A DNA stretch of 64,000 nucleotides from Roseicyclus sp. (GCA_018401055.1 JAGYLB010000070.1:19597-83596); one strand, 5' to 3'; positions 1 through 9,344 are shown, counted from the first letter of the stretch. Notes: generated from the sequence alone by a model not told the origin. Numbers and translations: made by a program.

Positions 1-240
1 TCGGTGCTGCGCGCCATGGGGTTTTCGGAGGCCGAGGCGTCCTGCGCGCTCAGGGTCTCGCTGGGGCCCGAGACGACAGAGGCGGAGGTTCTTTCCTTCG
101 CCGGAGCTTGGGCTCAGGCCATGAACGGTTCGCCCGACGCGGGCGGTGACAAGTCGCCCGACGCGGGCGGTGATACGATCAGGCGGGGCCGACCCCGCCA
201 CGCATGCGCCGGGCATACCGGCAAGACGGGAGAGACGAGC
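1..240 (+). CDS. Cysteine desulfurase, C-terminal end (partial at window edge)
   Basis: Reading from the first base, the frame gives a C-terminal segment typical of class V aminotransferase-fold cysteine desulfurases: VLRAMGF, then an RVSLG motif followed by TT..EV..F...W. In alphaproteobacterial suf operons such a NifS/IscS-like gene commonly lies directly before sufB and supplies persulfide sulfur for Fe-S assembly. The frame has no stop codon before the sufB ATG at 241 and passes straight into it through a Gly/Asp-rich linker encoded by a duplicated 20-base unit. Either the stop was lost through a one-base error (frame 3 has TGA at 147-149 and again at 171-173), or the two proteins are really fused. 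I favour two separate genes. The true 3' end is therefore uncertain. Confidence 0.7.
130..173 (+). repeat. Tandem 20-bp hairpin repeat at desulfurase-sufB junction
   Basis: The 20-base unit TCGCCCGACGCGGGCGGTGA occurs at 130-149 and again at 154-173, a period of 24. Each copy can fold as CGCCC-GACGC-GGGCG and each ends in TGA in frame 3. In the open frame the unit codes for a repeated Ser-Pro-Asp-Ala-Gly-Gly-Asp linker. It could act as an intercistronic stem-loop that tunes desulfurase versus SufB expression, or it may simply be a slippage duplication. Confidence 0.6.
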
Positions 241-1776
241 ATGACAGCCCTCGACAGCGACATCATCGAAACGCAGGTCAAGGACGGCGTCGACCGCGAA
301 ACGGTCGAGGCGGTGCAGGCCGTCGGCGGCAAATACAAATACGGCTGGAACACCGATATCGAGATGGATTACGCCCCCAAGGGCGTGAACGAGGATATCG
401 TGCGCCTCATCTCGGCCAAGAACGGTGAGCCGGAGTGGATGACCGACTGGCGTCTGCAGGCGTTCAAGCGCTGGAAGCAGATGGAGGAACCGACCTGGGC
501 GATGGTGAATTATCCCGCCATCGACTATCAGGACCAGTATTACTACGCCCGGCCCAAGAGCATGGCGGAAAAGCCCAAATCGCTCGATGATGTCGATCCC
601 AAGCTGCTCGCGACCTACCAGAAGCTTGGCATTCCGCTGAAAGAGCAGCTGATCCTTGCCGGCGTCGAGGGGGCCGAGGATGCGCCCGCCGAGGGGCGCA
701 AGGTAGCCGTTGATGCGGTGTTCGACAGCGTCAGCGTCGGCACGACCTTTCAGGCGGAGCTGCGCAAGGCAGGCGTTATCTTCTGCTCGATTTCCGAGGC
801 GATCAAGGATCACCCCGAACTGGTCAAGAAATACCTCGGGTCGGTCGTGCCGATCACCGACAATTATTTCGCCACGCTGAATTCGGCGGTCTTTTCCGAC
901 GGGTCCTTTGTCTACATCCCGCCGGGCGTGCGCTGCCCGATGGAGCTGTCGACCTATTTCCGCATCAATGCCGAGAATACCGGCCAGTTCGAGCGGACGC
1001 TGATCATCGCCGACAAGGGCAGCTATGTGTCCTACCTCGAAGGCTGCACCGCGCCCAAGCGCGACACCCACCAGCTGCATGCTGCCGTGGTGGAACTGGT
1101 GTTGCTGGATGACGCAGAAATCAAGTATTCGACCGTCCAGAACTGGTACCCGGGCGACGAGAACGGCAAGGGCGGCATCTACAACTTCGTCACCAAGCGT
1201 GCCGATTGCCGGGGCGACCGGTCCAAGGTGATGTGGACGCAGGTGGAAACCGGCAGCGCGATCACCTGGAAATACCCGTCGTGCATCTTGCGCGGCGATG
1301 ACAGCCAGGGCGAGTTCTATTCCATCGCCATCGCCAACAACGCCCAGCAGGCCGATACCGGGACCAAGATGGTCCATCTGGGCAAGCGCACCAAGTCGCG
1401 CATCGTGTCCAAGGGCATCAGCGCGGGGCGCGCGCAGAACACCTATCGCGGCCTTGTGTCGATGCACCCCAAGGCCAGGGACAGCCGCAACTACACCCAG
1501 TGCGACAGCTTGTTGATCGGCGACAAATGCGGGGCGCATACGGTTCCCTATATCGAGGTCAAGAACAACTCGAGCCGGGTGGAACATGAGGCGACGACCT
1601 CCAAGGTCGATGACGACCAGATGTTCTATTGCCGCTCAAGGGGCATGGGCGAGGAGGAGGCGGTGGCGCTGATCGTCAACGGCTTCGCGCGCGAGGTTTT
1701 GCAGGCGCTGCCGATGGAGTTCGCCATGGAGGCGCAGCAGCTGGTGGCGATCAGCCTTGAGGGATCTGTCGGCTGA
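241..1776 (+). CDS. sufB: SufB, Fe-S cluster assembly scaffold
   Basis: SufB of the SufBCD complex, the cytosolic scaffold on which Fe-S clusters are built from sulfur supplied by the desulfurase. I chose ATG 241 (511 aa, normal for alphaproteobacterial SufB), preceded by a GGGAGAG ribosome site. The SufBD beta-helix core is plain ([24 protein letters not shown]). The C-terminal region holds [15 protein letters not shown] with Cys421 and Cys430, one of which should correspond to the sulfur-accepting Cys405 of E. coli SufB (inferred alignment). It overlaps the next gene by one base (TGATG), so translational coupling is likely. It belongs to a ten-gene operon running to sufS at 7736. Confidence 0.96.
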   Translation: MTALDSDIIETQVKDGVDRETVEAVQAVGGKYKYGWNTDIEMDYAPKGVNEDIVRLISAKNGEPEWMTDWRLQAFKRWKQMEEPTWAMVNYPAIDYQDQYYYARPKSMAEKPKSLDDVDPKLLATYQKLGIPLKEQLILAGVEGAEDAPAEGRKVAVDAVFDSVSVGTTFQAELRKAGVIFCSISEAIKDHPELVKKYLGSVVPITDNYFATLNSAVFSDGSFVYIPPGVRCPMELSTYFRINAENTGQFERTLIIADKGSYVSYLEGCTAPKRDTHQLHAAVVELVLLDDAEIKYSTVQNWYPGDENGKGGIYNFVTKRADCRGDRSKVMWTQVETGSAITWKYPSCILRGDDSQGEFYSIAIANNAQQADTGTKMVHLGKRTKSRIVSKGISAGRAQNTYRGLVSMHPKARDSRNYTQCDSLLIGDKCGAHTVPYIEVKNNSSRVEHEATTSKVDDDQMFYCRSRGMGEEEAVALIVNGFAREVLQALPMEFAMEAQQLVAISLEGSVG

Positions 1777-2096
1777 TGACGCGCGACGACGGTCTTTCGC
1801 CCATAGGGCTGCGCCGACCCGTGCGTTTGAAGTGGCGCAGGTCGCGTGAAGCAACGCAGGCCACTGTCTTGTCGCTGGCTCTGGTCATCGTGTTCCTTCT
1901 GTCCATCGCCCATGACGAGATCGTGGAGGCGCTGGTCTTGAAGGGCTGGCTCGAGGCCGGTTCGGCAGAACGGGCGGAGATCGTCCTTGGGCTTTTGCTC
2001 TTCGTCATCTGGGGTGCCTTGACCGTAGCCTTGGTTGATCTGTTTCGGCGGTCCGCGCAGCACGGGGCCCGCAGCGAACGTGGGGATGGCGCATGA
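1776..2096 (+). CDS. Small membrane protein in suf operon
   Basis: A 106-aa protein starting in the TGATG overlap with sufB. It has an Arg/Lys-rich N-terminus (about residues 13-26) followed by a hydrophobic segment around 29-46 and a second around 70-90 ([17 protein letters not shown]), so two transmembrane helices are likely, with a basic tail. I do not recognise a family. Small uncharacterised membrane proteins between sufB and sufC occur in other alphaproteobacterial suf operons. Its stop overlaps the start of the YbjQ-like gene by four bases, which supports genuine translation and membership of the operon. Confidence 0.7.
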   Translation: MTRDDGLSPIGLRRPVRLKWRRSREATQATVLSLALVIVFLLSIAHDEIVEALVLKGWLEAGSAERAEIVLGLLLFVIWGALTVALVDLFRRSAQHGARSERGDGA

Positions 2097-2404
2097 TCGT
2101 GACCACCACCCCTTCCATCGAGGGTCGCCGGATTACCACGTACCACGGCATCGTCGTGGGCGAGGCAATCCTTGGCGCCAACATCTTCCGCGATCTGTTC
2201 GCGGGGATCACCGACATCATCGGCGGCCGGTCCGGTGCCTATGAGCAGGAACTGGGCAAGGCGCGCACCGTCGCCCTGCAGGAGATGGAGGATCGTGCGC
2301 GCGCGATGGGTGGGAATGCCGTCGTCGGTGTCGATCTCGACTACGAGGTCATCAACAACATGCTCATGGTGTCGGCCTCGGGCACGGCCGTGACGCTGGA
2401 CTGA
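2093..2404 (+). CDS. YbjQ/UPF0145 family protein
   Basis: A 103-aa protein matching the YbjQ (UPF0145, putative heavy-metal-binding domain) family over its whole length: [14 protein letters not shown] at the start, [18 protein letters not shown] in the first third, [17 protein letters not shown] in the middle and SGTAVTL at the end. Family members are small cytosolic proteins forming pentameric rings; function is not established. ATG 2093 lies in an ATGA overlap with the preceding gene. Its place between sufB and sufC is unusual and suggests a link to metal or Fe-S handling, but that is inference only. Confidence 0.85.
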   Translation: MIVTTTPSIEGRRITTYHGIVVGEAILGANIFRDLFAGITDIIGGRSGAYEQELGKARTVALQEMEDRARAMGGNAVVGVDLDYEVINNMLMVSASGTAVTLD

Positions 2405-2416
2405 CGGGCGCAAGGA

Positions 2417-3310
2417 ATGGGCAAGGATTTCGACCGCGACAGGCTCGACGCGCTGGTGGCCCTGCTGGCTCCGGCACGGCGCACGCGCGTGGTCGAAGTT
2501 GGCGCGAACCCTATCAACGACAATCCGTATGCCTGGCTGCTGGCGGCGGGCCATTGCGAGGTCTGGGGGTTCGAGCCTGAGCCGCGCGCCTTTGCCCGGC
2601 TGACCCAGACCGAGACGGAAACCTATCTGCCCTACGCAATCGGGCGGGGCGGGCCCGCGACGCTTCATGTGACCAAGGCCGCCTCGCTCACCTCGTTGTT
2701 GCGGCCGAGTAACCAGACGGCGACGTTCTTCCAGCGCTTCGCAAGCCCCGGCGCGGTGATGGAGGAGATCACGCTCGAGACCCACCGGCTCGATGATCTG
2801 GACGAAGTGCCGCCCTTCGATCTGATGAAGATCGACGTGCAGGGCGGCGAGCTGCAAGTGTTCGAAGGGGCGGCGGGAAAGCTCGCCACCGCACTGGCGG
2901 TGATCACCGAGGTGGGCTTCGTGCCGCTTTACGAGGATCAGCCGCTGATCGACGACCAGATGCGCGTGCTGCGCGAGCATGGCTTCGACCTGCACAAGTT
3001 CACCTTTCTCAAGGGTTTCTCGCTCAGGGGCGGGCTTGCCACCACGCTGGACAAGACCGCCCATGACAACCAGTTGCTCGATGGCGACGCGGTGTTCCTG
3101 CGCAGTCTGCGCCAGCCCGATCTGATCGACACGGAGGCGCTGAAGCACATGGCGATCTTGTGCGACGCGGTGATCGAAAGCTTCGACGTGGCCGCGCGTT
3201 GTCTCGACCTGCTGATCGCGCGCGAGGCGATCGATCCAAACGCTGCGGCGGCCTATGTCGCGCGCCTGCCACGGCAGGGCAAACCGATGAAACTGGCAGC
3301 GCGGGCCTGA
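2417..3310 (+). CDS. FkbM family SAM-dependent methyltransferase
   Basis: A 297-aa protein with an FkbM-type Rossmann methyltransferase fold: VVEVGANPINDNP near residue 28 is the SAM-binding motif I, VWGFEPEP ends beta-2, and DLMKIDVQGGELQVFEGA near residue 135 is the conserved acidic stretch of this family. FkbM enzymes mostly O-methylate sugars or secondary metabolites; the substrate here cannot be read from sequence. It starts 12 bases after the YbjQ-like gene and 35 bases before sufC, so it is transcribed as part of the suf operon. The rest of the operon offers no obvious methyl acceptor. Confidence 0.85.
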   Translation: MGKDFDRDRLDALVALLAPARRTRVVEVGANPINDNPYAWLLAAGHCEVWGFEPEPRAFARLTQTETETYLPYAIGRGGPATLHVTKAASLTSLLRPSNQTATFFQRFASPGAVMEEITLETHRLDDLDEVPPFDLMKIDVQGGELQVFEGAAGKLATALAVITEVGFVPLYEDQPLIDDQMRVLREHGFDLHKFTFLKGFSLRGGLATTLDKTAHDNQLLDGDAVFLRSLRQPDLIDTEALKHMAILCDAVIESFDVAARCLDLLIAREAIDPNAAAAYVARLPRQGKPMKLAARA

Positions 3311-3345
3311 GTGCGCGCCCAAGACTTTACGGAAGGATGTGAGTG

Positions 3346-4101
3346 ATGCTGACCATCAAGAACCTGCATGTGAAACTGGAAGACGAGGACAAGCAGATCC
3401 TCAAGGGCGTCGACCTGACGGTGGAGGCGGGACGCGTCCATGCGATCATGGGGCCGAATGGCTCGGGCAAGTCGACGCTGTCCTACGTCCTGTCGGGCCG
3501 CGACGGCTATGAGGTGACGGATGGCACGGCCACGCTGGAGGGCGAGGATCTGCTGGGGATGGAGCCCGAGGAACGCGCGGCGGCGGGTCTCTTCCTCGCA
3601 TTTCAGTACCCGGTCGAGATCCCCGGCGTCGGCAACATGACCTTCCTGCGCACCGCGATGAATGCGCAGCGCAAGGCGCGCGGCGAGGATGAATTGAGCG
3701 CGGGCGATTTCCTCAAGCTGGTGCGCGACAAGGCAAAGGCGCTCAAGATCGACGCCGAGATGCTCAAGCGCCCGGTCAATGTCGGTTTCTCGGGTGGTGA
3801 GAAAAAACGCAACGAGATCCTGCAGATGGCGATGCTGGAACCCAAGATGTGCATCCTTGACGAGACCGACTCGGGTCTCGATGTGGACGCAATGAAACTG
3901 GTGGCAGATGGTGTGAACGCGCTGCGCGATGCGGGGCGCGGGTTTCTTGTCATCACCCATTACCAGCGCCTGCTCGACCATATCCGGCCCGATGTCGTGC
4001 ACATCATGGCAGATGGCCGCATCGTGAAGACGGGCGGGCCGGAACTGGCGCTCGAGGTGGAACAAAACGGCTATGCCGATATCCTCGCCGAGGTGGCGTG
4101 A
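3346..4101 (+). CDS. sufC: SufC, ATPase of the SufBCD complex
   Basis: ABC-type ATPase driving conformational change in SufBCD. ATG 3346 is preceded by GGAAGGA, giving 251 aa; an in-frame GTG directly before it (3343) is less likely. Walker A GPNGSGKST is at residues 36-44, the ABC signature SGGEKK at 149-154, and Walker B ends in Asp172-Glu173 within CILDETDSGLD. The H-motif is in LVITHYQR. No membrane domain, as expected for this soluble ABC protein. Its stop overlaps the sufD start (GTGATG). Confidence 0.97.
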   Translation: MLTIKNLHVKLEDEDKQILKGVDLTVEAGRVHAIMGPNGSGKSTLSYVLSGRDGYEVTDGTATLEGEDLLGMEPEERAAAGLFLAFQYPVEIPGVGNMTFLRTAMNAQRKARGEDELSAGDFLKLVRDKAKALKIDAEMLKRPVNVGFSGGEKKRNEILQMAMLEPKMCILDETDSGLDVDAMKLVADGVNALRDAGRGFLVITHYQRLLDHIRPDVVHIMADGRIVKTGGPELALEVEQNGYADILAEVA

Positions 4102-5402
4102 TGGCTCTGGCACAACCCAAGCCCGATCTGACCGAGAGCAGGATCGCAGCCCTGGACATACAGCAAGGCGCTGGATGGGCCATGGCCGCGCGGGACAGCG
4201 CGCTGGCACGGTTGCGCGCCATGGGCCTGCCCGGACGACGGGACGAATACTGGAAATTCACCAACCCCGACAGCCTGACGCAAGTCGCGGCCCCGCGCGC
4301 CGCCCTGTTCGAAGCCAAGGACGAGGCGCCGCTGTTCGCCGACGTGGACCGGCTGCGCATCGTCTTTGTCGATGGTGTCTTTGACCCTGACCAATCCGAC
4401 GAGTTGAGCCTCGAGGGTGTGGAGATCGAACGTCTGGCCGATGCCATGGCCCGCGACATCCACTGGGCGCGCGAGCTGTACGGTACGCTGGAAACCGCTG
4501 GACAGACCCCGGTCGCCCGGCCTCTGGCGGCGCTGAACACCGCCTTTGCGACCGATGGTCTGGTGATCCGCGCTGTGGGCAAGGTGTCCAAGCCCGTCAG
4601 CCTTGTCTACCTGCACCGCTCCGAGACATCGGATGCGATCTTGCACCATGTCGTGCGGGTCGAGGAGGGGGCGGAACTGACCATCCTCGAAAACGGGCCG
4701 GCTGCAGCGCGCTTCAACAAATGCATGGAGATCAGCGTGGCCGACCGCGGCGCGTTCCACCATGTGCGCGCGCAGGGGCGTGATCACGAACGCCGGGCGG
4801 CGACCCATATGTTCGCGCGTCTGGGGATGGAAAGTGCCTATAAATCCTTCACCCTCACGGTGAATGGCGTGATGACGCGCAACGAGCATGTGATCGAGCT
4901 GACCGGCGATGACGCCAGCGCACAGGTGGCCGGGGCGGCCATGGGCGACGGCAAGCTGCAGGCCTTTCACCATGACGACACGGTCTTTGTCACCCACGGG
5001 GCCGAGCGCTGCGAAAGCCGTCAGGTGTTCAAGAAGGTGCTGCGGAACGGGGCCGAGGGCGTGTTTCAGGGCAAGATCCTGGTGAAACCCGGCGCGCAAA
5101 AGACCGATGGCTACCAGATCAGTCAGGCGTTGCTTCTGGATGAGGAAGCGTCGTTTCAGGCCAAGCCCGAGCTGGAGATCTACGCCGACGATGTGAAATG
5201 CTCGCATGGCTCGACCACGGGGGCGATCGACGAGACGGCCTTGTTCTACTTGCGAGCCCGTGGTGTCCCGCGCGAGACGGCGACCGACCTGCTGGTTCTC
5301 GCCTTCATCGACGAGGCGATCCAAGAGATCGAGGACGCCACCTTGCAAGACGACATCCGCACCCGGTTGCAGCTGTGGCTCGGAGCGGCGGAGCGCGGCT
5401 GA
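4101..5402 (+). CDS. sufD: SufD, Fe-S cluster assembly protein
   Basis: SufD, the SufB paralogue that completes the SufBCD scaffold and helps iron acquisition. The 433-aa protein begins in the sufC stop (A of TGA = A of ATG). The N-terminal helical part has GRRDEYWKFTNP, and the C-terminal part has the hallmark CSHGSTTGAIDE....LRARG of the SufBD superfamily. The His in CSHG corresponds to the E. coli SufD His360 thought to bind metal (family knowledge). It ends four bases before the next gene. Confidence 0.96.
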   Translation: MALAQPKPDLTESRIAALDIQQGAGWAMAARDSALARLRAMGLPGRRDEYWKFTNPDSLTQVAAPRAALFEAKDEAPLFADVDRLRIVFVDGVFDPDQSDELSLEGVEIERLADAMARDIHWARELYGTLETAGQTPVARPLAALNTAFATDGLVIRAVGKVSKPVSLVYLHRSETSDAILHHVVRVEEGAELTILENGPAAARFNKCMEISVADRGAFHHVRAQGRDHERRAATHMFARLGMESAYKSFTLTVNGVMTRNEHVIELTGDDASAQVAGAAMGDGKLQAFHHDDTVFVTHGAERCESRQVFKKVLRNGAEGVFQGKILVKPGAQKTDGYQISQALLLDEEASFQAKPELEIYADDVKCSHGSTTGAIDETALFYLRARGVPRETATDLLVLAFIDEAIQEIEDATLQDDIRTRLQLWLGAAERG

Positions 5403-5406
5403 TCCC

Positions 5407-5916
5407 ATGGCGGTGACGACCGATATCGTGGCCACATGGCGCCGCCCCGGCGCCGTGATGCGTCGCCTGTTGTCGATGGGCCGGCGCGAGGACCGGGCGC
5501 TGGCGATGTTGATTGCGGCCTGTTTCGTGATCTTCGTCGCGCAATGGCCGCGCCTGAGCCGTGAGGCCTATCTTGCCCCCGAAGGAGCGGCACCGCTTGA
5601 GGCGGTGCTGTCGATCACCTTTTTCGCCATGATGATGATCTGGCCGCTTGCGGCCTATGCGGTGGCGGCTGTCACGCATCTCCTGGCCAAGATCTGGGGC
5701 GGGCGCGGCACATGGTATTCGGCCCGTCTGGCGCTCTTCTGGTCGCTTCTGGCCACATCGCCCGCATGGCTGTTCCATGGCCTTGTCGCGGGCTTCGTCG
5801 GGCCGGGCCCGGCGCAGACCGTCGCAGGGGTGATCTTGCTGGTTGCCTTTCTGGCCATCTGGGGCATGTCGCTTCGCGAGGCGCAACGCGAACCCGAGGC
5901 GGACACCGGCCCATGA
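5407..5916 (+). CDS. YIP1-like four-helix membrane protein (first copy)
   Basis: A 169-aa integral membrane protein starting at ATG 5407 just after sufD. Hydrophobic segments fall near residues 34-52 (LAMLIAACFVIFVAQW), 66-90, 104-125 and 135-158, so about four helices, with a basic N-terminus and an acidic tail. The arrangement and the neighbouring similar gene fit the bacterial YIP1-like family. Function is unknown. It overlaps the second membrane protein by four bases (ATGA). Such pairs sit between sufD and sufS in related Rhodobacteraceae, to the best of my knowledge. Confidence 0.7.
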   Translation: MAVTTDIVATWRRPGAVMRRLLSMGRREDRALAMLIAACFVIFVAQWPRLSREAYLAPEGAAPLEAVLSITFFAMMMIWPLAAYAVAAVTHLLAKIWGGRGTWYSARLALFWSLLATSPAWLFHGLVAGFVGPGPAQTVAGVILLVAFLAIWGMSLREAQREPEADTGP

Positions 5917-6512
5917 CCCGACTTCTCAGCCTCGGACCGCTCCTGCGCATGGCGCGCGACACGGTGTCGAACCCGCGCGAAGGGGCCGAAACGGTCCTGA
6001 GTCTGGGCGTGCCGCGTCAGGCGCTGTGGCTGGCCTTCGCGCTGGTGATCGTGCTGTCTATGCTCTTGGGCGATCTGCTGTACCTGCTGGCAGGGCTGCC
6101 GCAGGGCGGCCCGCTGACCGGGCCGATGGGGTCATCGCCCGTGGTCATGGGCGGTTTGCAGGCGGCGTTTCTTTACATGATGGCCCATGCAATCACGCAG
6201 ATCGGGCGGCTGTTCGGCGGCACCGGCCGCTTTGAAGAGGCGCTTTTGCTGATCGTTTGGCTGCAGTTCATCTTTCTGTGCGTGCAGGTGGTGCAACTGG
6301 CCGCCCTCCTTCTCATCCCGCCGGTGGCCGGGCTGATCACCGTTCTGGCGCTGGGTCTGTTCTTGTGGCTGCTGGTCAATTTCATCGCCACGCTGCACGG
6401 CTTCACGTCGCTGGGGATGGTCTTCGTCATGACCCTGCTGTCGGGTTTTGCGATCCTTGTTACCCTGAGCCTGGTTCTGACCATGCTCGGCATCACCTTC
6501 GGGACGGTCTGA
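5913..6512 (+). CDS. YIP1-like membrane protein (second copy)
   Basis: A 199-aa integral membrane protein. MARDTVSNPREGAETVLSLG near residues 12-30 is the cytosolic N-terminal region typical of YIP1-domain proteins in Rhodobacteraceae; hydrophobic segments follow (LWLAFALVIVLSML, VMGGLQAAFLYMM, VQLAALLLIPPVAGLI, MTLLSGFAILVTLSL), about five in all. No catalytic motif is visible. It starts in an ATGA overlap and its stop abuts the sufS ATG with no gap, so it is cotranscribed with sufS. The role in Fe-S assembly, if any, is unknown. Confidence 0.75.
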   Translation: MTRLLSLGPLLRMARDTVSNPREGAETVLSLGVPRQALWLAFALVIVLSMLLGDLLYLLAGLPQGGPLTGPMGSSPVVMGGLQAAFLYMMAHAITQIGRLFGGTGRFEEALLLIVWLQFIFLCVQVVQLAALLLIPPVAGLITVLALGLFLWLLVNFIATLHGFTSLGMVFVMTLLSGFAILVTLSLVLTMLGITFGTV

Positions 6513-7736
6513 ATGAGCTATGACATCGCAGCGATCCGCGCAGACTTCCCGATCCTGTCACGGCAGGTGAACGGCAAGCCATTGGTCTACCTCGACAATG
6601 GCGCAAGCGCGCAGAAGCCGCAGGCGGTGATCGACGCCGTGACGCGCGCCTATGCGCAGGAATATGCCAACGTGCACCGGGGCCTGCATTACCTGTCGAC
6701 GTTGGCGACCGAGAAATACGAGGGTGTGCGCGGCACCATCGCGCGCTTTCTGGGCGTGAAGGACGAGAACGAGATCGTTTTCACCAGCGGCGCAACCGAA
6801 GGCATCAACCTGATCGCCTATGGTTGGGCCATGCCTCGGTTGGGGCCGGGCGACGAGATCGTGCTGACCATCGCCGAGCATCACGCCAATATCGTGCCTT
6901 GGCATTTCCTGCGCGAACGGCAGGGCGTGGTGCTGAAATGGGTGGAGGTCGACGCCAATGGCGATCTGGACCCGCAGGCAATGATCGACGCCATCGGGCC
7001 AAAAACGAAACTGGTGGCGATGTCGCATATGTCGAACGTTCTGGGCACGGTCTTTGACGTGAAGCCCGTGATCGATGCGGCCCATGCGAAGGGCGTTCCG
7101 GTCCTGCTCGACGGCTCGCAGGCGGCCGTTCACATGCCGCTAGACCTCGATGCGCTGGGGGCGGATTTCTATGCCATCACCGGCCACAAGCTCTACGGCC
7201 CCTCGGGGTCGGGCGCGATCCACATCAAATCCGCCCGCATGGCCGAGATGCGCCCCTTCATCGGGGGCGGCGACATGATCCGCGAGGTGCACCGCGACCG
7301 CGTGATCTACAACGACCCGCCGATGAAATTCGAAGCGGGAACGCCGGGCATCGTGCAGCAGATCGGGTTGGGCGTGGCGCTCGACTACATGATGGGCGTG
7401 GGGATGGCGAATATCGCAGCCCATGAGACGCGGTTGCGCGATTATGCGCGTGCGCGGCTGGATGGGCTGAACTGGCTGAATGTGCAGGGAAACTCAGTCA
7501 ACAAGGGGGCGATCTTTTCCTTCACGCTGGAGGGTGCGGCCCATGCGCATGACATCTCGACCGTGCTGGACAAGAAGGGCGTGGCGGTGCGCGCCGGCCA
7601 GCATTGCGCCGGCCCCCTGATGGAACATCTGGGCGTCACCGCGACCTGTCGGGCGAGTTTCGGGATGTACAACACCGAAGGCGAGGTGGATGTGCTGATC
7701 GAGGCGCTGGAACTGTGCCACGACCTGTTTGCGTGA
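6513..7736 (+). CDS. sufS: SufS, cysteine desulfurase (group II)
   Basis: PLP-dependent cysteine desulfurase of the SUF system, 407 aa, full length. The PLP-binding lysine is Lys226 in ITGHKLYGPSG and the catalytic persulfide cysteine is Cys379 in TATCRASFGMYNT, the short-loop arrangement of group II enzymes. VRAGQHCAGP precedes it. It releases sulfur from cysteine for SufBCD. The operon also has a second desulfurase at its upstream end, so two sulfur donors may serve one scaffold. No sufE, sufA or sufT gene follows; the next gene lies convergent on the other strand. Confidence 0.96.
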   Translation: MSYDIAAIRADFPILSRQVNGKPLVYLDNGASAQKPQAVIDAVTRAYAQEYANVHRGLHYLSTLATEKYEGVRGTIARFLGVKDENEIVFTSGATEGINLIAYGWAMPRLGPGDEIVLTIAEHHANIVPWHFLRERQGVVLKWVEVDANGDLDPQAMIDAIGPKTKLVAMSHMSNVLGTVFDVKPVIDAAHAKGVPVLLDGSQAAVHMPLDLDALGADFYAITGHKLYGPSGSGAIHIKSARMAEMRPFIGGGDMIREVHRDRVIYNDPPMKFEAGTPGIVQQIGLGVALDYMMGVGMANIAAHETRLRDYARARLDGLNWLNVQGNSVNKGAIFSFTLEGAAHAHDISTVLDKKGVAVRAGQHCAGPLMEHLGVTATCRASFGMYNTEGEVDVLIEALELCHDLFA

Positions 7737-7780
7737 CGGCTTTGTGCGCCTTCAGGCGTACCAATAGACCAAAGCGACCC

Positions 7781-9281
7781 TCAATCCGGCCGCCCCATCA
7801 ACCGGTCGATCGGCGCGTAATCATCAGTCAGGATCATCCCCCGATCCGCTGCCAGCGCCCGGATGAACCGGTCATCGAGCGCGGCGAAACTCATCAGGTC
7901 CGGCGCAGGGGCGGTGAACTGGCTGACCGGCGTCTCGACCGCTCCCGCGACCACGGCAAAGACCATGCGCGACCCTGGCGCAGGCTGGCCCGCTTGCGTC
8001 CAGACCTCGACCACCGGAAAGACCTCGCGGAGCGTCATCACGATGGACCCGAGCGAGCCTAGCCGGTCCTCGTAGTCGATGACCGTCATCAAGAACGTCC
8101 CCTCGGGCGTCATGCGGGCCGCTACAAGCTCGAAGAATTCTTGCGTCACCAGATGCACGGGCACCACCACATCGGTGAAAGCATCGCCGATGATGATGTC
8201 GAACTGCGCCGCGGGCCTGATCAGAAGGGCGCGGCGGGCATCCTCGTGCCAGATTTCGGCGGCGGATGTGTCGAACCAGAACTCCTGTTCTGCCAGTCGC
8301 GTCACCTCGGGGTCGATCTCGGCCACGGTCATCGGGCCAGCGCCCTGCGCCAGCAGGCTGCGCGGGACGGAGAACGATCCTCCGCCAATCACGTAGGTGC
8401 TGAAATCCTCGCGGGGGGCGCGCAGGCGTGTCAACGTGTCGAGCATCGCGCCGTGCACGGTGAACTGAACCTCTGGCAGGTCGCGAGCGCTGATCCCGTG
8501 GGCCAGATGGTCGATCACCATCAGATGCACGGGGCTGCTGGGGTCTGCCGACAGATCTTCGACCCGCAGGCAGAAATACTGTGTCTCCTGCTGGCACTGC
8601 TGAGGCGCGGCCAGCGCCAGCCCTGCCATGCCCGCCGCCGCCGCGCCTGCCAGCAAAGCTATGGCGAAGGCGCGCGAGCGTGCGCGAGCCAGAAGAACAA
8701 GAGCCCCGATGCGATGTAGACGAGGGTCACCACCACCAGCGTCAGGGCTGAGCCGAGCCAGGCGATGAACACGATCCCCGCCAGCAGCACGCCCGCGATG
8801 GCCCCCACCGCACCCGAAGCGAACATCGCCCCCAGCGCCGGGCCCGAGCGATCGGGATTGGCGGTGATGGCGATCTGGGCCAGCACCGGGGCGGGCACTC
8901 CCGCGAAGAAGGACGGCAGGAAGAACACCACCATCGTCAGCGCAGTGATCCCCCAGATCGGGCTTGTCACAACGGCCAGCACCGGCCCCGCCACCATCGG
9001 CAAGATCAGAACTGCCGCCGCCGTGGTCAGAGCCGCTGCGAGCGTTGCCCCCCGGTCCAGGCCAGCGCGCGGTCGGTCGGCAGCGCCGCCAGGCGCCCGC
9101 CCCACCAGTGCCCCGCGGAAAACCCTGCAAGCACGACAGCGATCACCGCCGTCCACGTATAGAGCGACATGCCCACATGCGGCGCAAGCATCCGGCCCGC
9201 GACGATTTCCACAACAAGTGAGGCCGCCGATATGCCGCCTTGCAGAACCACGAGGAGCCACAGGGGCGTGGGTCGTGTCAT
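7781..9281 (-). CDS. Membrane-anchored spermidine/spermine synthase-like protein (two frameshifts)
   Basis: The product is read in three frames that join into one polypeptide of about 500 aa. The N-terminal third (from ATG 9281) has several hydrophobic helices like an MFS half (PLWLLVVLQGGISAASLVVE). The C-terminal part is a Rossmann aminopropyltransferase-like domain: YVIGGGSFSVPRSL, MTVAEIDPEVTRLAE, IIIGDAFTDVVVP. Such fused proteins are usually annotated spermidine synthase, but many are not proven to make polyamines. Frame changes lie near 9045 and near 8680; both leave perfect continuation, so sequence error is likelier than decay. It converges on sufS. Confidence 0.75.
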
Positions 9282-9344
9282 GTCAGTCCTCCCGGGTCAC
9301 GCGGCTGACATGTGACGTCATGCCCGCCTCGATGACAAGAGGGC

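Noticed and set aside
1751..3322. A 523-codon minus-strand open frame opposite ybjQ and fkbM
   Set aside because: High G+C antisense shadow; it opposes three well-supported genes and its sequence (His/Arg/Gln-rich, no motifs) resembles no family.
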